This document shows positions 6,736-14,735 of a DNA stretch of 17,676 nt, one piece after another; position 1 is the stretch's first letter; each line of letters starts with the position of its first letter. The DNA is from CAZNNH01 sp964574335 (GTDB taxonomy: Bacteria; Acidobacteriota; Vicinamibacteria; Fen-336). The notes beneath the pieces are model-generated. The model was not told the DNA's origin. It did not search any database and saw only the letters and a program-made list of their open reading frames with translations. Location: NCBI GenBank assembly GCA_964574335.1, contig CAZNNH010000130.1:1-17676 (forward strand). The letters are read 5' to 3'. The position numbers and the translations under genes are program-made.

Positions 6736-8268
6736 TCATTGAAGGCCGCGTGCACGCGAGACGATCTCTTCCGGGTAGCCCAGCCGCTCGAGCAGGTGAA
6801 TCGCGTTGCGCGTCGTGGCGACACCCCGGCGGAGACGATGATCGAAGGCGAGATCGTTGCGCCTGAAGTCGTCGGCGAAATGGACGCTGTCGAACCTTTC
6901 GGCCAGATATTCCGTGAGCTCGAGATCGTGGGTGGCGGCCACGACAAGCAGCCCGTGGCTCGCGAGGAAGTCGAGAATGGCTCGGGACGCTGCGAGCCGC
7001 TCCACAGCGTTGGTGCCCGAGAGCAGCTCGTCCACCAGACAGAGAGTCGGCGTGTCCGAAGCCGTCAGGCGCACGATTGTCAGCAGGCGCTCGGCCTCAG
7101 CCAGGTAGCGGCTCTTGCCCGTCGCGACGTCGTCGCCGACACGCATGGACGTGGCGACCCGGAGCGGGGTGGCCCGATAGCCTCGGGCGGTGCACGTGAC
7201 GAGCGACTGCGCCAGGATCGCGTTGATGCCGAGTGTGCGAAGGAGCGTCGACTTGCCGGACATGTTGGCGCCGGTCACGATGCAGCCTCGGGTCGTGAGG
7301 GCGATGGAGTTGGGAACCGGGTCGTCGATCAGAGGGTGCACGCCATCGACGAGATCGACCATCGGCGGCCCCGGCTCGATCGTTGGACGGCACCAGACGT
7401 CGAGCTCGCCGCGCCATCGCGCAACGGCAGAGAGGGCATCGAGCTCGCCAAGGGTCGCAAACAGCTCGCCCAGGCTGGGGCCTGTCGCGTTCCATTGGGC
7501 TACGGTCCACTGATAGGCCTGCAGCTCCAGCAGCAGAAAGATGTTGAAGTACTCGTACAGCATGTCCTTCAGGTCCCCGGCTGAGAGCAGAGCGAGCCGG
7601 CGCGCCGCGGGCCGTGTCGAGTGCAGGCTTGCACGCAGGCGTCTCCGGTGACCTTCGATGAGCGGCTCCCGCGAGGCCAGTGCCTCGCGTGCGCACCGCC
7701 GGAGCCCGCCGACGAATCGCAGGGCCCGGATCTCGATCTGCAGACGCATGCGGGTGCGAAAGTGGAAGGCTGCATTCAGGGCAAAGGCGATCAGGGGCGC
7801 GAAGACGGCGGGTCCGCCCACGAAGAGGGCCAGCGGGATGCTGGCGATGGCTAGCAGCACCAGCGGGCGGACCAGCCACTCCGAGGGGAAGGCCGCCGGC
7901 GGGCTCTGCCAGAGAAGCGCGGCGAGATCCCCGCCTCCGGCGACGGCTCCGAGACGCTGGAGCGCGGGGTCCAGCGACGCTGAGGCCGCCCCGTCCGGCG
8001 CCAGCGCGCCGATCAGCGCCTCGCGCTCGTCGAGCGTTTCCCGGGAGAACACCGGAAACCTCAGCATGCGGCAGAGCGCCATCGAGCCAGGGATCGACCG
8101 CGTCCGGTCGATGTGCGCACAGACGGCATCCATGTCGAGATCAGCCCACGTGGTCTCGTCGACCCACCGGCTCTCCGGCGCCGCCGGACCGAGGTCGGTG
8201 CCCTCGTGCCGAGCCTGCGCCAGCGACGCTTCGTCGAGCATGCTCGGGATCTTATCGCGTCCGGGCAT
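6736..8268 (-). CDS. Membrane-associated MutS-like ATPase
   Basis: A 510-residue MutS-family protein. The C-terminal ABC-type ATPase is complete: Walker A GANMSGKST (333-341), the D-loop/Walker B region LCLVDELLSGTN (409-420) and the switch histidine ATHD (445-448). The middle has lever/clamp-like helices. The N-terminal mismatch-recognition domain with the Phe-x-Glu motif of true MutS is absent, and there is no Smr nuclease domain as in MutS2. Instead residues 133-170 form a strongly hydrophobic hairpin (RPLVLLAIASIPLALFVGG, FAPLIAFALNAAFHF) that should anchor it in the membrane. This is the layout of the poorly characterised 'MutS-related' subfamily. The open frame runs to 8490, but its first 74 codons lie in a dispersed repeat and the end of the neighbouring toxin gene. 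I chose the ATG at 8268, preceded by AGGAGG though only 2 bases away; ATG 8241 is an alternative. Confidence 0.82.
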   Translation of the reverse strand: MPGRDKIPSMLDEASLAQARHEGTDLGPAAPESRWVDETTWADLDMDAVCAHIDRTRSIPGSMALCRMLRFPVFSRETLDEREALIGALAPDGAASASLDPALQRLGAVAGGGDLAALLWQSPPAAFPSEWLVRPLVLLAIASIPLALFVGGPAVFAPLIAFALNAAFHFRTRMRLQIEIRALRFVGGLRRCAREALASREPLIEGHRRRLRASLHSTRPAARRLALLSAGDLKDMLYEYFNIFLLLELQAYQWTVAQWNATGPSLGELFATLGELDALSAVARWRGELDVWCRPTIEPGPPMVDLVDGVHPLIDDPVPNSIALTTRGCIVTGANMSGKSTLLRTLGINAILAQSLVTCTARGYRATPLRVATSMRVGDDVATGKSRYLAEAERLLTIVRLTASDTPTLCLVDELLSGTNAVERLAASRAILDFLASHGLLVVAATHDLELTEYLAERFDSVHFADDFRRNDLAFDHRLRRGVATTRNAIHLLERLGYPEEIVSRARGLQ

Positions 8269-8300
8269 CGCCTCCTGGCCCTGGCGGAAAGCCTGCCACC

Positions 8301-8422
8301 ATCCGCGGCGCTCACGGCCAGAGGGCGGCAGGCTCAGCGACGGGGCGGCACCGAGGCGAGGGCCAGGAACATCGGCGCGGGCTCCGGACGCTAGGCGGTG
8401 GCACCCGCGAGGACGTCGAGGG
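8301..8422. repeat. Dispersed direct repeat, copy B (~122 bp)
   Basis: The partner of 701-822, with a uniform offset of 7600 bp and no gaps across the alignment. Copy B lies between the MutS-like start and the GNAT toxin stop, and its right end covers the last ten or so codons of the toxin gene. The minus-strand micro-ORF is conserved as MFLALASVPPRR (8334-8372). Confidence 0.8.
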
Positions 8423-8848
8423 CCACGAACCCGAGCCGTTCGTAGAAGCCCTCCGCCCCCCGCTTGGCGTCCACCACCAGGCCGACGCACCCCAGCTCGA
8501 CCCTCATCCGCTCCGCCAACTCGATGGTGAAGCGCAGAAGGGCCCTGCCGAGGCCACGGCCCGTCGCGGACTGGTCCACGGCAAGGCGCGCGACACCCTC
8601 AATATCGGCACCGGGTACGGAGGGGTCCTGCGACCGGACGGGAGGTCGACCGCGTCCAGCGAGCCCGGCGACACGGTCACGAAGCCGAGAAGGCGCTCCG
8701 CTTCCACGGCCACACACGTGGCACCGATGTGGTGGCGGAACTGGTTCTGGCCCGCGTACCGATGGAAGAAGAGATCCAGCGCTTCGTCACCCGAGCGGAA
8801 GGCCTGCCGATCGTCCGAGCGCTGGAGTGCGCGGATCTCAACGGTCAT
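8391..8848 (-). pseudogene. GNAT-family toxin (TacT-like), frameshifted
   Basis: Two overlapping minus-strand frames together spell one GNAT acetyltransferase of about 152 residues, the size of TacT/AtaT-type toxins that acetylate aminoacyl-tRNA. The first frame, from ATG 8848, gives MTVEIRALQRSDDRQAF, then SGDEALDLFFHRYAGQNQF, VAVEAERLLGFVTVSPG and PYPVPILRV. The second frame continues ARLAVDQSATGRGLGRALL (acetyl-CoA-binding Q/R-x2-G-x-G/A loop), GLVVDAKRGAEGFYERLGF (with the C-terminal Tyr) and a stop at 8391. The switch is needed near 8588-8593, where one base seems missing or two added; total length 458 is not a multiple of three. It is either a real inactivating mutation or a sequencing/assembly error. 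The start overlaps the antitoxin gene by 11 bases. Confidence 0.75.
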
Positions 8849-9104
8849 CGAAGAGCCGCTTCATCTCCTCGGTCCGGCCCGGCGGGCGCGCGATCATCTC
8901 ACCCACCTGGCCAGCACTAGCCTCGCTCAAGACAATGCGCGCGGGAACGATGGCGTCGGCGGGCAGTTCCTCGAGGGCCAGCAGATGTTGCTGCAGAGCG
9001 TCCTCTATGAGGCGGCCTCGCGTCAGCCCCGTTCGGCGAACGAAGCGCTCCAGTCGGGCCTTGGTTTCTTCGGAGATGTGGGCGGAAACCTGGATGGTGG
9101 GCAT
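8838..9104 (-). CDS. RHH antitoxin paired with the GNAT toxin
   Basis: An 88-residue protein with an N-terminal ribbon-helix-helix domain: beta strand PTIQVSAHIS, helix EETKARLERFVRRTG, turn and second helix TRGRLIEDALQQHLLAL. The acidic C-terminal extension (LSEASAGQVGEMI ... TEEMKRLFDDR) is expected to wrap the toxin. It should neutralise the GNAT toxin encoded immediately downstream and repress the promoter. It differs from the DUF1778/TacA type in sequence feel and looks like a CopG/MetJ-like RHH. The 11-bp overlap with the toxin start supports one transcript. Because the toxin frame appears broken, this may be an orphan antitoxin if the frameshift is real. Confidence 0.78.
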   Translation of the reverse strand: MPTIQVSAHISEETKARLERFVRRTGLTRGRLIEDALQQHLLALEELPADAIVPARIVLSEASAGQVGEMIARPPGRTEEMKRLFDDR

Positions 9105-9112
9105 TGTCGGTC

Positions 9113-9142
9113 TCTATACTTCTGTAGAGTCTACAACATCAA
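9113..9142 (-). promoter_or_regulatory. Promoter and palindromic operator of the RHH-GNAT pair
   Basis: On the minus strand there is a -35 TTGATG (complement of 9137-9142), an 18-bp spacer and a -10 TATAGA (complement of 9113-9118). The spacer carries a perfect 13-bp palindrome TGTAGAGTCTACA (9123-9135), a good candidate binding site for the RHH antitoxin. The -10 box ends 8 bases before the ATG, which predicts a leaderless mRNA. Confidence 0.5.
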
Positions 9143-9390
9143 GGAGGGCCAGACGTTTCGTCCTGGGAACACCAGGGAGCAGCCGGTCGTCGGTCAGCCA
9201 GGTCCGAGCCCTCAGGTGACTCCCATACCCTGACGCCGGCGTTCGCGTAGCCCCCTGGCGGAGATACACTTGGCACGCGGCGGCCGGGTCGCTCGGCGCA
9301 GACCATCCCGGCGGCGCAACACGCTGGCTCGGCCCGGGGATTGCACCCCCCGCGGCGAGGAGATGTCTGCGTTCCGGGGGCGACACGCTC

Positions 9391-11943
9391 ATGGGCTGGT
9401 TCCGGCGCTTCTTGCGAGATCGGGATGAGGAGCGGGCGGCGGCGCTCGCCGAGATCCAGCGACGGTTCTCGGGCTTCCTGGCCCTGCTGGACGGCAACAA
9501 GCGGGTGCTCGGGGTGATCGCCGACCTCGAGGAGAAGTCCCAGGGCGAGCACCTCTTCGACATCAACTACATCCGCGCCAGCCTGGAAACACTGCGCTCG
9601 GGGATCGGCGACATCGTCGAGCGGATGATCGAGCTGGGGGGCGAGGCCTACCTGCCCCTCCGCGAGCGCCAGGCCACGATCTTCGGACGGATCGAGGAGA
9701 TCCTCGAGGGGCGCCGGCCATTGCCCGAGGACGACTACACGATCCCGTTGCTGGAGCTCGGCCGGGAGCGGGCCTCCAGCGTGGGCGGCAAGGCCGCCCA
9801 GCTCGGGGAGCTGGGCTCCAGGCTGGGGCTCCCCGTCCCCGAAGGCTTTGCCATCTCGGCCTGGGCCTACAAGCGCTTCGTGGACGAGAACCGCCTGCAG
9901 GAGCGGATCGGCCAGCACATCGGCGGCCTCGACGTGAGGCGCCACCAGGACCTGGAACGGGCCAGCGCCGCGATCCAGACCATGATCCTGGAGAGCCCGG
10001 TACCCGACGACCTCGCCCGCTCCATCGAGGGCGCCTGCCGCGACCTCACCAGGCGCTCACAGGCGACCCGCCTGGCCCTGCGCTCGAGCGCCATCGGCGA
10101 GGACAGCCAGTGGAGCTTCGCCGGACAGTACCGCACCTACCTGGGGGTGTGCCCGGACGACGTGGTGGATCGCTACCGGCAGGTGCTGGCGGGCAAGTTC
10201 AGCCCCGAGGCCATCTACTACCTGCTGAGCCACGACCTCCAGGAGCACGAGCTGGCCATGAGCGTGGCCTGCGTGGCCATGGTCGACGCCGTCGCCAGCG
10301 GCGTCGTCTACACCCGGGACCCGGTGCGGCCCGAGGACGACAGCCTGCTGGTGCAGTCGATCTTCGGCCTGGGGCAGTACCTGGTGGACGGGACGCTGAC
10401 TCCGGACCTGTTCCGCCTCTCTCGGAAGGACGCCTCGATCCAGGCGGTGGAGCTGGCCGACAAGCCCGTGCGCCTGAGCCTCCAGCCGGACGGCACCGTG
10501 ACCGCCGAGGACGTTCCGCAGGCGCTCCGCTCGGCTCCCTCGACCAGCGACGACCAGCTCCGCACCCTGGCGGCCTATGCCACCCGCATCGAGGAGCACT
10601 ACGGCGTCCCCCAGGACATCGAGTGGGCCGTCGGCCGCGACGGCCGGATCCGGCTGCTGCAGACCCGGCCCCTCCGCGTGGCTCGCGCTGCCCGCCCCTC
10701 CAGCGTCGTCGACGTGTCCGGCCTCCTGGCGTTGTGCACCGGCGGGACCACCGTGTGCCTGGGGGCGGGCGCCGGCGCGGTCTGCATCGTCACCGGCCCG
10801 CGCGACCTCGGCCGTGTCGCCGACGGCGCGGTGGTGGTCTCGCCCCGGCCCTTCCCGGGGTTGATCACGGTGATGGGCAAGGCGCGGGCGATCGTCACCG
10901 AGGTCGGAGGCGTGGCCAGCCACATGGCCACGTTGGCCCGCGAGCATCGGGTCCCGGCGTTGGGCGGCGTCGTGGGAGCGACCGAGATCCCGGAGGGCAC
11001 ACGTGTCACCGTCGACGCCACCACCGGCGTCATCTTCGCCGGCGAGCACTCCGACCTGGTGGCAGCCCGTCGTCCCGAGCCGGAGCTGTTCGAGGATGCC
11101 GCCATCTTCGGGCTGCTGGAGCAGGTGCTGGCTTGGGTGGTGCCCCTCCACCTGCTCCACCCCTCGGCGCCGGAGTTCCGTGCCGAGCGCTGTGAGACCC
11201 TTCACGACATCACCCGCTTCGCCCACCAGCGGGCGATGGAGGAGATCTTCAAGGGGGCCACCGAGAGGGAGCCGGGAGAGCGGCTGGGCCGGCGGCTCAA
11301 GACCGACATCCCGCTCGAGGTCCACCTGATCTACATGGATCGACCGGCTCGGGGGGCGGCGGCCCGACGCGCGGTGAGCGAGGACCAGATCGGCTCGGCG
11401 CCGCTCCAGGCGTTCTGGGACGGGGTGCGGGAGGAGGGCTGGCCGGCCCATGCCCGGCCGGTCAACCTCAGCGGCTTCGTCTCCGTGGTCTCCACCCAGA
11501 TGGGGACCGGTAGCCGGGAGGACTTCGCCAAAGCCAGCTTCGCCCTGCTCAGCCAGCAGTACATGCTGCTGAGCCTCCACCTCGGCTACCACTTCACGAC
11601 CTTCGAGGCGATGTGCTCGGACGACCCGACCAAGAACTACATCCGGATGCAGTTCAAGGGGGGCGGGGCCTCGGCCGACCGGCGGCTGCGCCGGATCGGC
11701 CTGATGATGGAGGTGCTCTCGCTGCTCGGCTTCGAGCACGCCAGCAAGGGGGATTTCCTCGACTCGCTCGTCGCCTACGAGGAGGCGCCCTCCATCCTGG
11801 CCAAGCTCGTGAAGCTCGGCCGCCTCAGCATGCTCACCAAGCAGCTCGACATGGCGTTGTCGAACGACGCGGTGGCACGCTGGTACACCGAGGACATCGC
11901 GCGCAAGCTGGGCCTTCCGCGCGGCACGGAGCGGAGCCTTTGA
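9391..11943 (+). CDS. PEP-synthase-like phosphohistidine protein with unknown C-terminal domain
   Basis: An 850-residue cytoplasmic protein related to phosphoenolpyruvate synthase and pyruvate phosphate dikinase. Residues 1-115 are helical and charged. Residues 117-430 are the ATP-grasp (PPDK_N) domain: SVGGKAAQLGELGSRLGLPV, RSSAIGEDSQWSFAGQYRTY, QSIFGLGQYLVDG, DIEWAV and LLQTRPL. Residues 485-550 are the swivelling phosphohistidine domain with VTEVGGVASHMATLAREHRV; His511 is the expected phospho-acceptor. The PEP/pyruvate-binding TIM barrel that should follow is missing. Residues 570-850 are instead a helical domain I do not recognise, with landmarks HLGYHFTTFEAMCSDDP and NYIRMQFKGGGASADRRLRR. 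PEP synthesis is therefore unlikely; ATP-dependent phosphorylation of His511 and transfer to another acceptor is a reasonable inference. First gene of a five-gene operon. The 9105-9390 upstream region shows no strong plus-strand promoter. Confidence 0.85.
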   Translation: MGWFRRFLRDRDEERAAALAEIQRRFSGFLALLDGNKRVLGVIADLEEKSQGEHLFDINYIRASLETLRSGIGDIVERMIELGGEAYLPLRERQATIFGRIEEILEGRRPLPEDDYTIPLLELGRERASSVGGKAAQLGELGSRLGLPVPEGFAISAWAYKRFVDENRLQERIGQHIGGLDVRRHQDLERASAAIQTMILESPVPDDLARSIEGACRDLTRRSQATRLALRSSAIGEDSQWSFAGQYRTYLGVCPDDVVDRYRQVLAGKFSPEAIYYLLSHDLQEHELAMSVACVAMVDAVASGVVYTRDPVRPEDDSLLVQSIFGLGQYLVDGTLTPDLFRLSRKDASIQAVELADKPVRLSLQPDGTVTAEDVPQALRSAPSTSDDQLRTLAAYATRIEEHYGVPQDIEWAVGRDGRIRLLQTRPLRVARAARPSSVVDVSGLLALCTGGTTVCLGAGAGAVCIVTGPRDLGRVADGAVVVSPRPFPGLITVMGKARAIVTEVGGVASHMATLAREHRVPALGGVVGATEIPEGTRVTVDATTGVIFAGEHSDLVAARRPEPELFEDAAIFGLLEQVLAWVVPLHLLHPSAPEFRAERCETLHDITRFAHQRAMEEIFKGATEREPGERLGRRLKTDIPLEVHLIYMDRPARGAAARRAVSEDQIGSAPLQAFWDGVREEGWPAHARPVNLSGFVSVVSTQMGTGSREDFAKASFALLSQQYMLLSLHLGYHFTTFEAMCSDDPTKNYIRMQFKGGGASADRRLRRIGLMMEVLSLLGFEHASKGDFLDSLVAYEEAPSILAKLVKLGRLSMLTKQLDMALSNDAVARWYTEDIARKLGLPRGTERSL

Positions 11944-14144
11944 CCACGCTGCGCGATCGGGTGGGGCGCGCCCTCGAGGCGGTCCGGGGCTTCCGCTGGC
12001 TGGTGCTGCTGGGGGGCGGCGTCTTCCTGGCCACGCTGGGCGTGGCGGTCCTCCTCATCTATCAGAACGCCGGGGTGATGCTCCAGCAGATCCGCGACGA
12101 CTTCAATCAGCAGCAGTTGGCGCTGGCCCGGCAGGCCGCCTATCAGGTCGACGCCGATCTGCAGGGTCTGGAGCTGGCGGTCACCAGCCTGGCCCGCAAC
12201 CTGCCCGCCCCGGGCTCCACGGTCCGGGACGGTGGTCTGCGGGCCTTCTACGAGTGGGCCCACCCCAAGGGGGTGCTGGCCATCTGGGTGGTGTCAGCGG
12301 ACGGTCGGGTGACCTTGGCTGAGCCGGAAGCCGCGGCTGCGGCGGTCCCTCCGGCGGACGACGCCTGTCCCTCCGGCGGCTCCGGGACTCCGGTCCTCGG
12401 CCCCCTGCACGTCGAGGAGCCGGCATCGAGGGCCACCACCCTCGAGAGCTTCCTGTGCGCCCCCGGGCTCGGTCCGGGAGCCGGCACGCTTCGGGTCCGG
12501 CTGGACGTTACCCGGCTGCTGGCGGGCGCCCTCGGTCCGATCCGATCGGGGCGGACCGGCTACGCCTGGGCCATCGACGAGACCGGCCGGTTCCTCCATC
12601 ATCCCGACGCCGAGTTCATCGGCAAGAGCGCCTTCGAGGCCCGTCACCAGCGCGAGCCCTACATCAGCTTCGGCGAGATCAACCGGATCATGAAGGAGCA
12701 GATGCTGCGCGGCCAGGAGGGCGTCGGCAGCTATGTGAGCGGCTGGCATCGAGGGGCCTTCGGCCGGATCGAGAAGCTGATCGCCTTCACGCCGGTGCGG
12801 AGCAAGCTGCTGGCGCCGGGCCAGGCCTGGTCGGTGGCGGTGGTGGCGCCCACCACCGAGGTGGCGGAGGCGGCGAAGCGCGTCTACCCGCGGCAGCTCG
12901 CCGCGGAGGCGGCCCTGATCGTGGGCATGCTGCTCTTCGCCTTGCTGGCGATCTCCTACCAGCGGCGCCTCTCGCGGGCGCTGGTACGGCAGATGGGACA
13001 GCAGGAAGAGTACATGACAAGCATCCTGCGAAGCTCCGTCGACGCCATCCTGTTCGTCGACGACGACAACCGGGTGCGGGTGTGGAACCACGGTGCGGAG
13101 GTGATCTTCGGCTACAAGGCAGCCGAGATGGTCGGCCAGACCTTTCACCGGCTGATCCCTCCAGAGCTGGACGCCGACCACGAGCTACGCCGGATCCAGG
13201 AGGAGACGGCCCGCCAAGGCTCGATCCGCGACTACCGCGCCCAGCGCCTCACCCGGGACGGCCGCCGGATCGTGGTCGACATCTCGCGCACCCCGGTGCG
13301 GTCCAAGGAGGGCGAGCTGATCGGCAGCACCGTGATCATCCGGGACGTCACCGAGAAGACCGAGTGGGAGCAGCGCATCTACCACACCGAGAAGCTGGCC
13401 TCGATCGGCAACCTGGCGGCCGGGGTGGCCCACGAGATCAACAACCCGCTGGCGGTCATGCTCGGCTTCACCGACCTTCTGCTGGAGCGGGCCACGCCGG
13501 GCAGCCAGGACCACGAGGACCTGCAGGCCATCGCCGAGTGCGGCAGGAATGCCCGCAAGATCGTCGAGAACCTGCTCGGCTTCGCCCGCGTCACCGAGGG
13601 GCTCGAGGACACCGTCGACGTCTTCCGCTGCGTCCACGTGGTCTCCGGGATCGTCAAGAACACCTTGATGACCGGCAAGATCGACCTGATCAACGAGGTC
13701 CCGGAGGGGCTGCCCCGGGTGTGCGGCGACCCGCGCGAGTACCAGCAGGTGGTCTTCAACCTGATCAACAACGCGGTGGCCGCCATGCGGGACCAGGGGG
13801 GCGGCCGGATCCGGCTCTCGGCATGCGCCGAGCCCGGCTGGGTGGAGCTGAGCGTGGCCGACAGCGGCCCCGGCATCCCACCCGCGATCCGCCAGCGGGT
13901 CTTCGACCCGTTCTTCACTACCAAGAGGGTCGGCGAGGGGACCGGTCTCGGGCTTTCGCTCTGCTACGGGATCGTCACCAAGTACGGGGGCCGGATCACG
14001 TTCACCAGCCGGAGCGCGGAGGAGGCGCCGGACGGGTCGACCGGCACCACCTTCAAGGTGGCGATGCCGGTCTGTGGCCCAGGCCCCGGTGCGGGGGACG
14101 AGGCATCGGAGGCCAGCCAGCAAACCCAGGGAGAGAGGGAGTGA
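11940..14144 (+). CDS. Cache-PAS sensor histidine kinase
   Basis: A 734-residue membrane sensor kinase. I place the start at TTG 11940, whose last bases overlap the upstream stop (TTGA) and which follows a GGAG; GTG 11961 is an alternative. A first membrane helix (about 18-41) is followed by a periplasmic region of about 270 residues with double-Cache character (GYAWAIDETGRFLHHPDAEF at 208-226) and a second helix (about 321-340). A PAS domain (359-470, ILRSSVDAILFVDDDNRVRV) leads to HisKA with phospho-acceptor His498 in AAGVAHEINNPLAVM. The HATPase has N box NLINNAVAAM (607-616), G1 ADSGPGIPP, F box PFFTT and G2 GEGTGLGLSL. There is no HAMP domain. It presumably binds a small extracellular ligand (Cache domains often bind organic acids or amino acids) and phosphorylates the regulator encoded next, with which it overlaps by four bases. 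Confidence 0.9.
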   Translation: MTTLRDRVGRALEAVRGFRWLVLLGGGVFLATLGVAVLLIYQNAGVMLQQIRDDFNQQQLALARQAAYQVDADLQGLELAVTSLARNLPAPGSTVRDGGLRAFYEWAHPKGVLAIWVVSADGRVTLAEPEAAAAAVPPADDACPSGGSGTPVLGPLHVEEPASRATTLESFLCAPGLGPGAGTLRVRLDVTRLLAGALGPIRSGRTGYAWAIDETGRFLHHPDAEFIGKSAFEARHQREPYISFGEINRIMKEQMLRGQEGVGSYVSGWHRGAFGRIEKLIAFTPVRSKLLAPGQAWSVAVVAPTTEVAEAAKRVYPRQLAAEAALIVGMLLFALLAISYQRRLSRALVRQMGQQEEYMTSILRSSVDAILFVDDDNRVRVWNHGAEVIFGYKAAEMVGQTFHRLIPPELDADHELRRIQEETARQGSIRDYRAQRLTRDGRRIVVDISRTPVRSKEGELIGSTVIIRDVTEKTEWEQRIYHTEKLASIGNLAAGVAHEINNPLAVMLGFTDLLLERATPGSQDHEDLQAIAECGRNARKIVENLLGFARVTEGLEDTVDVFRCVHVVSGIVKNTLMTGKIDLINEVPEGLPRVCGDPREYQQVVFNLINNAVAAMRDQGGGRIRLSACAEPGWVELSVADSGPGIPPAIRQRVFDPFFTTKRVGEGTGLGLSLCYGIVTKYGGRITFTSRSAEEAPDGSTGTTFKVAMPVCGPGPGAGDEASEASQQTQGERE

Positions 14145-14704
14145 AGCAACGTATCCTCGCCGTCGACGACGAGATCCACATGCTCAAGCTGCTGGAGCGG
14201 ATCATCTCCGAGAAGACCCCCTATGAGATCGTCACCACCAACAACCCGCTCGAGGTCCCCGGCCGCCTGGAGCGGGAGCGCTTCGACTTGATCATCACCG
14301 ACCTCAAGATGCCGGGGATGGACGGCATCGACATCCTGCGCACGGTCAAGGAGCAGAAGCGCGGCGAGGAGGTGGTGATCCTGACCGCCTTCGGCTCGCT
14401 GGAGACGGCGATCGAGGCGCTCTCCCAGGACGTCTTCGACTACATCACCAAGCCGTTCAAGAAGGAGCAGATCCTGTTCACCGTGAACAAGGCGATGCGC
14501 TGGCAGCGCCTCAAGCGGGAGTCCGGGACCTTCGGCGAGATGCTCGGGCGCGAGCCCTTCGCCGAGGCGGCTCGCCTGTTCCAGGGCGAGTACCTGCGCC
14601 GGCTCGCGGACAGGACCGGCTCGGACCCGCAGCAGATGTGCCAGCGCTCCGGGCTGCCGCCGGAGGTCATCGCCGAGTACCTGCGCCGCCCGGGCAGGAG
14701 CTGA
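14141..14704 (+). CDS. Response regulator: receiver plus short helical tail
   Basis: A 187-residue regulator starting at GTG 14141, overlapping the kinase stop (GTGA) and preceded by GGGAGAGAGGG. Residues 3-118 form a complete receiver: acidic pocket VDDE (Asp9, Asp10), phospho-acceptor Asp54 in IITDLKMPGMDG, Thr82 in ILTAFGS and Lys104 in YITKPF. The receiver resembles NtrC-type regulators ('DVFDYITKPF'), but there is no AAA+ sigma-54 domain. The remaining 65 or so residues are helical: FAEAARLFQGEYLRRLADRT, then SGLPPEVIAEYLRR. The first part resembles the helix ahead of a Fis-type HTH, and the rest may be a degenerate or atypical HTH. DNA binding is possible but not shown; the tail might instead contact another operon product. 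Confidence 0.88.
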   Translation: MKQRILAVDDEIHMLKLLERIISEKTPYEIVTTNNPLEVPGRLERERFDLIITDLKMPGMDGIDILRTVKEQKRGEEVVILTAFGSLETAIEALSQDVFDYITKPFKKEQILFTVNKAMRWQRLKRESGTFGEMLGREPFAEAARLFQGEYLRRLADRTGSDPQQMCQRSGLPPEVIAEYLRRPGRS

Positions 14705-14735
14705 GCCGGAGACGGTCCGGCGGAAGGACACGACC

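Noticed and set aside
5871..6947. 358-codon minus-strand frame over the methyltransferase gene
   Set aside because: This is an antisense shadow; the plus-strand methyltransferase has complete motifs and a ribosome-binding site.
8269..8490. N-terminal extension of the MutS-like frame to 8490
   Set aside because: These 74 codons are Gly/Arg/Pro-rich, fall within the dispersed repeat and run over the end of the GNAT toxin gene; MutS-like similarity starts after ATG 8268.
9260..9345. Sigma-54-like promoter (TTGGCAC at about 9271 or TTGCAC at about 9337) upstream of the operon
   Set aside because: Neither has the partner -12 or -24 element at the required spacing, and the response regulator lacks a sigma-54 AAA+ domain.
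9363..9428. Possible 21-codon upstream ORF (starting MSAFRGRHAHG) overlapping the start of the PEP-synthase-like gene
   Set aside because: The AGGAG lies directly against its ATG with no usable spacing, and nothing else supports translation.
10057..11739. 560-codon antisense open frame opposite the PEP-synthase-like gene
   Set aside because: Its His/Asp/Gly/Arg-rich translation is the usual antisense shadow of a high-GC gene and contains no domain.
11613..11939. Extension of the histidine-kinase frame upstream to 11613
   Set aside because: It lies entirely inside the well-supported PEP-synthase-like coding sequence in another frame, and the translation there has no kinase or membrane character.
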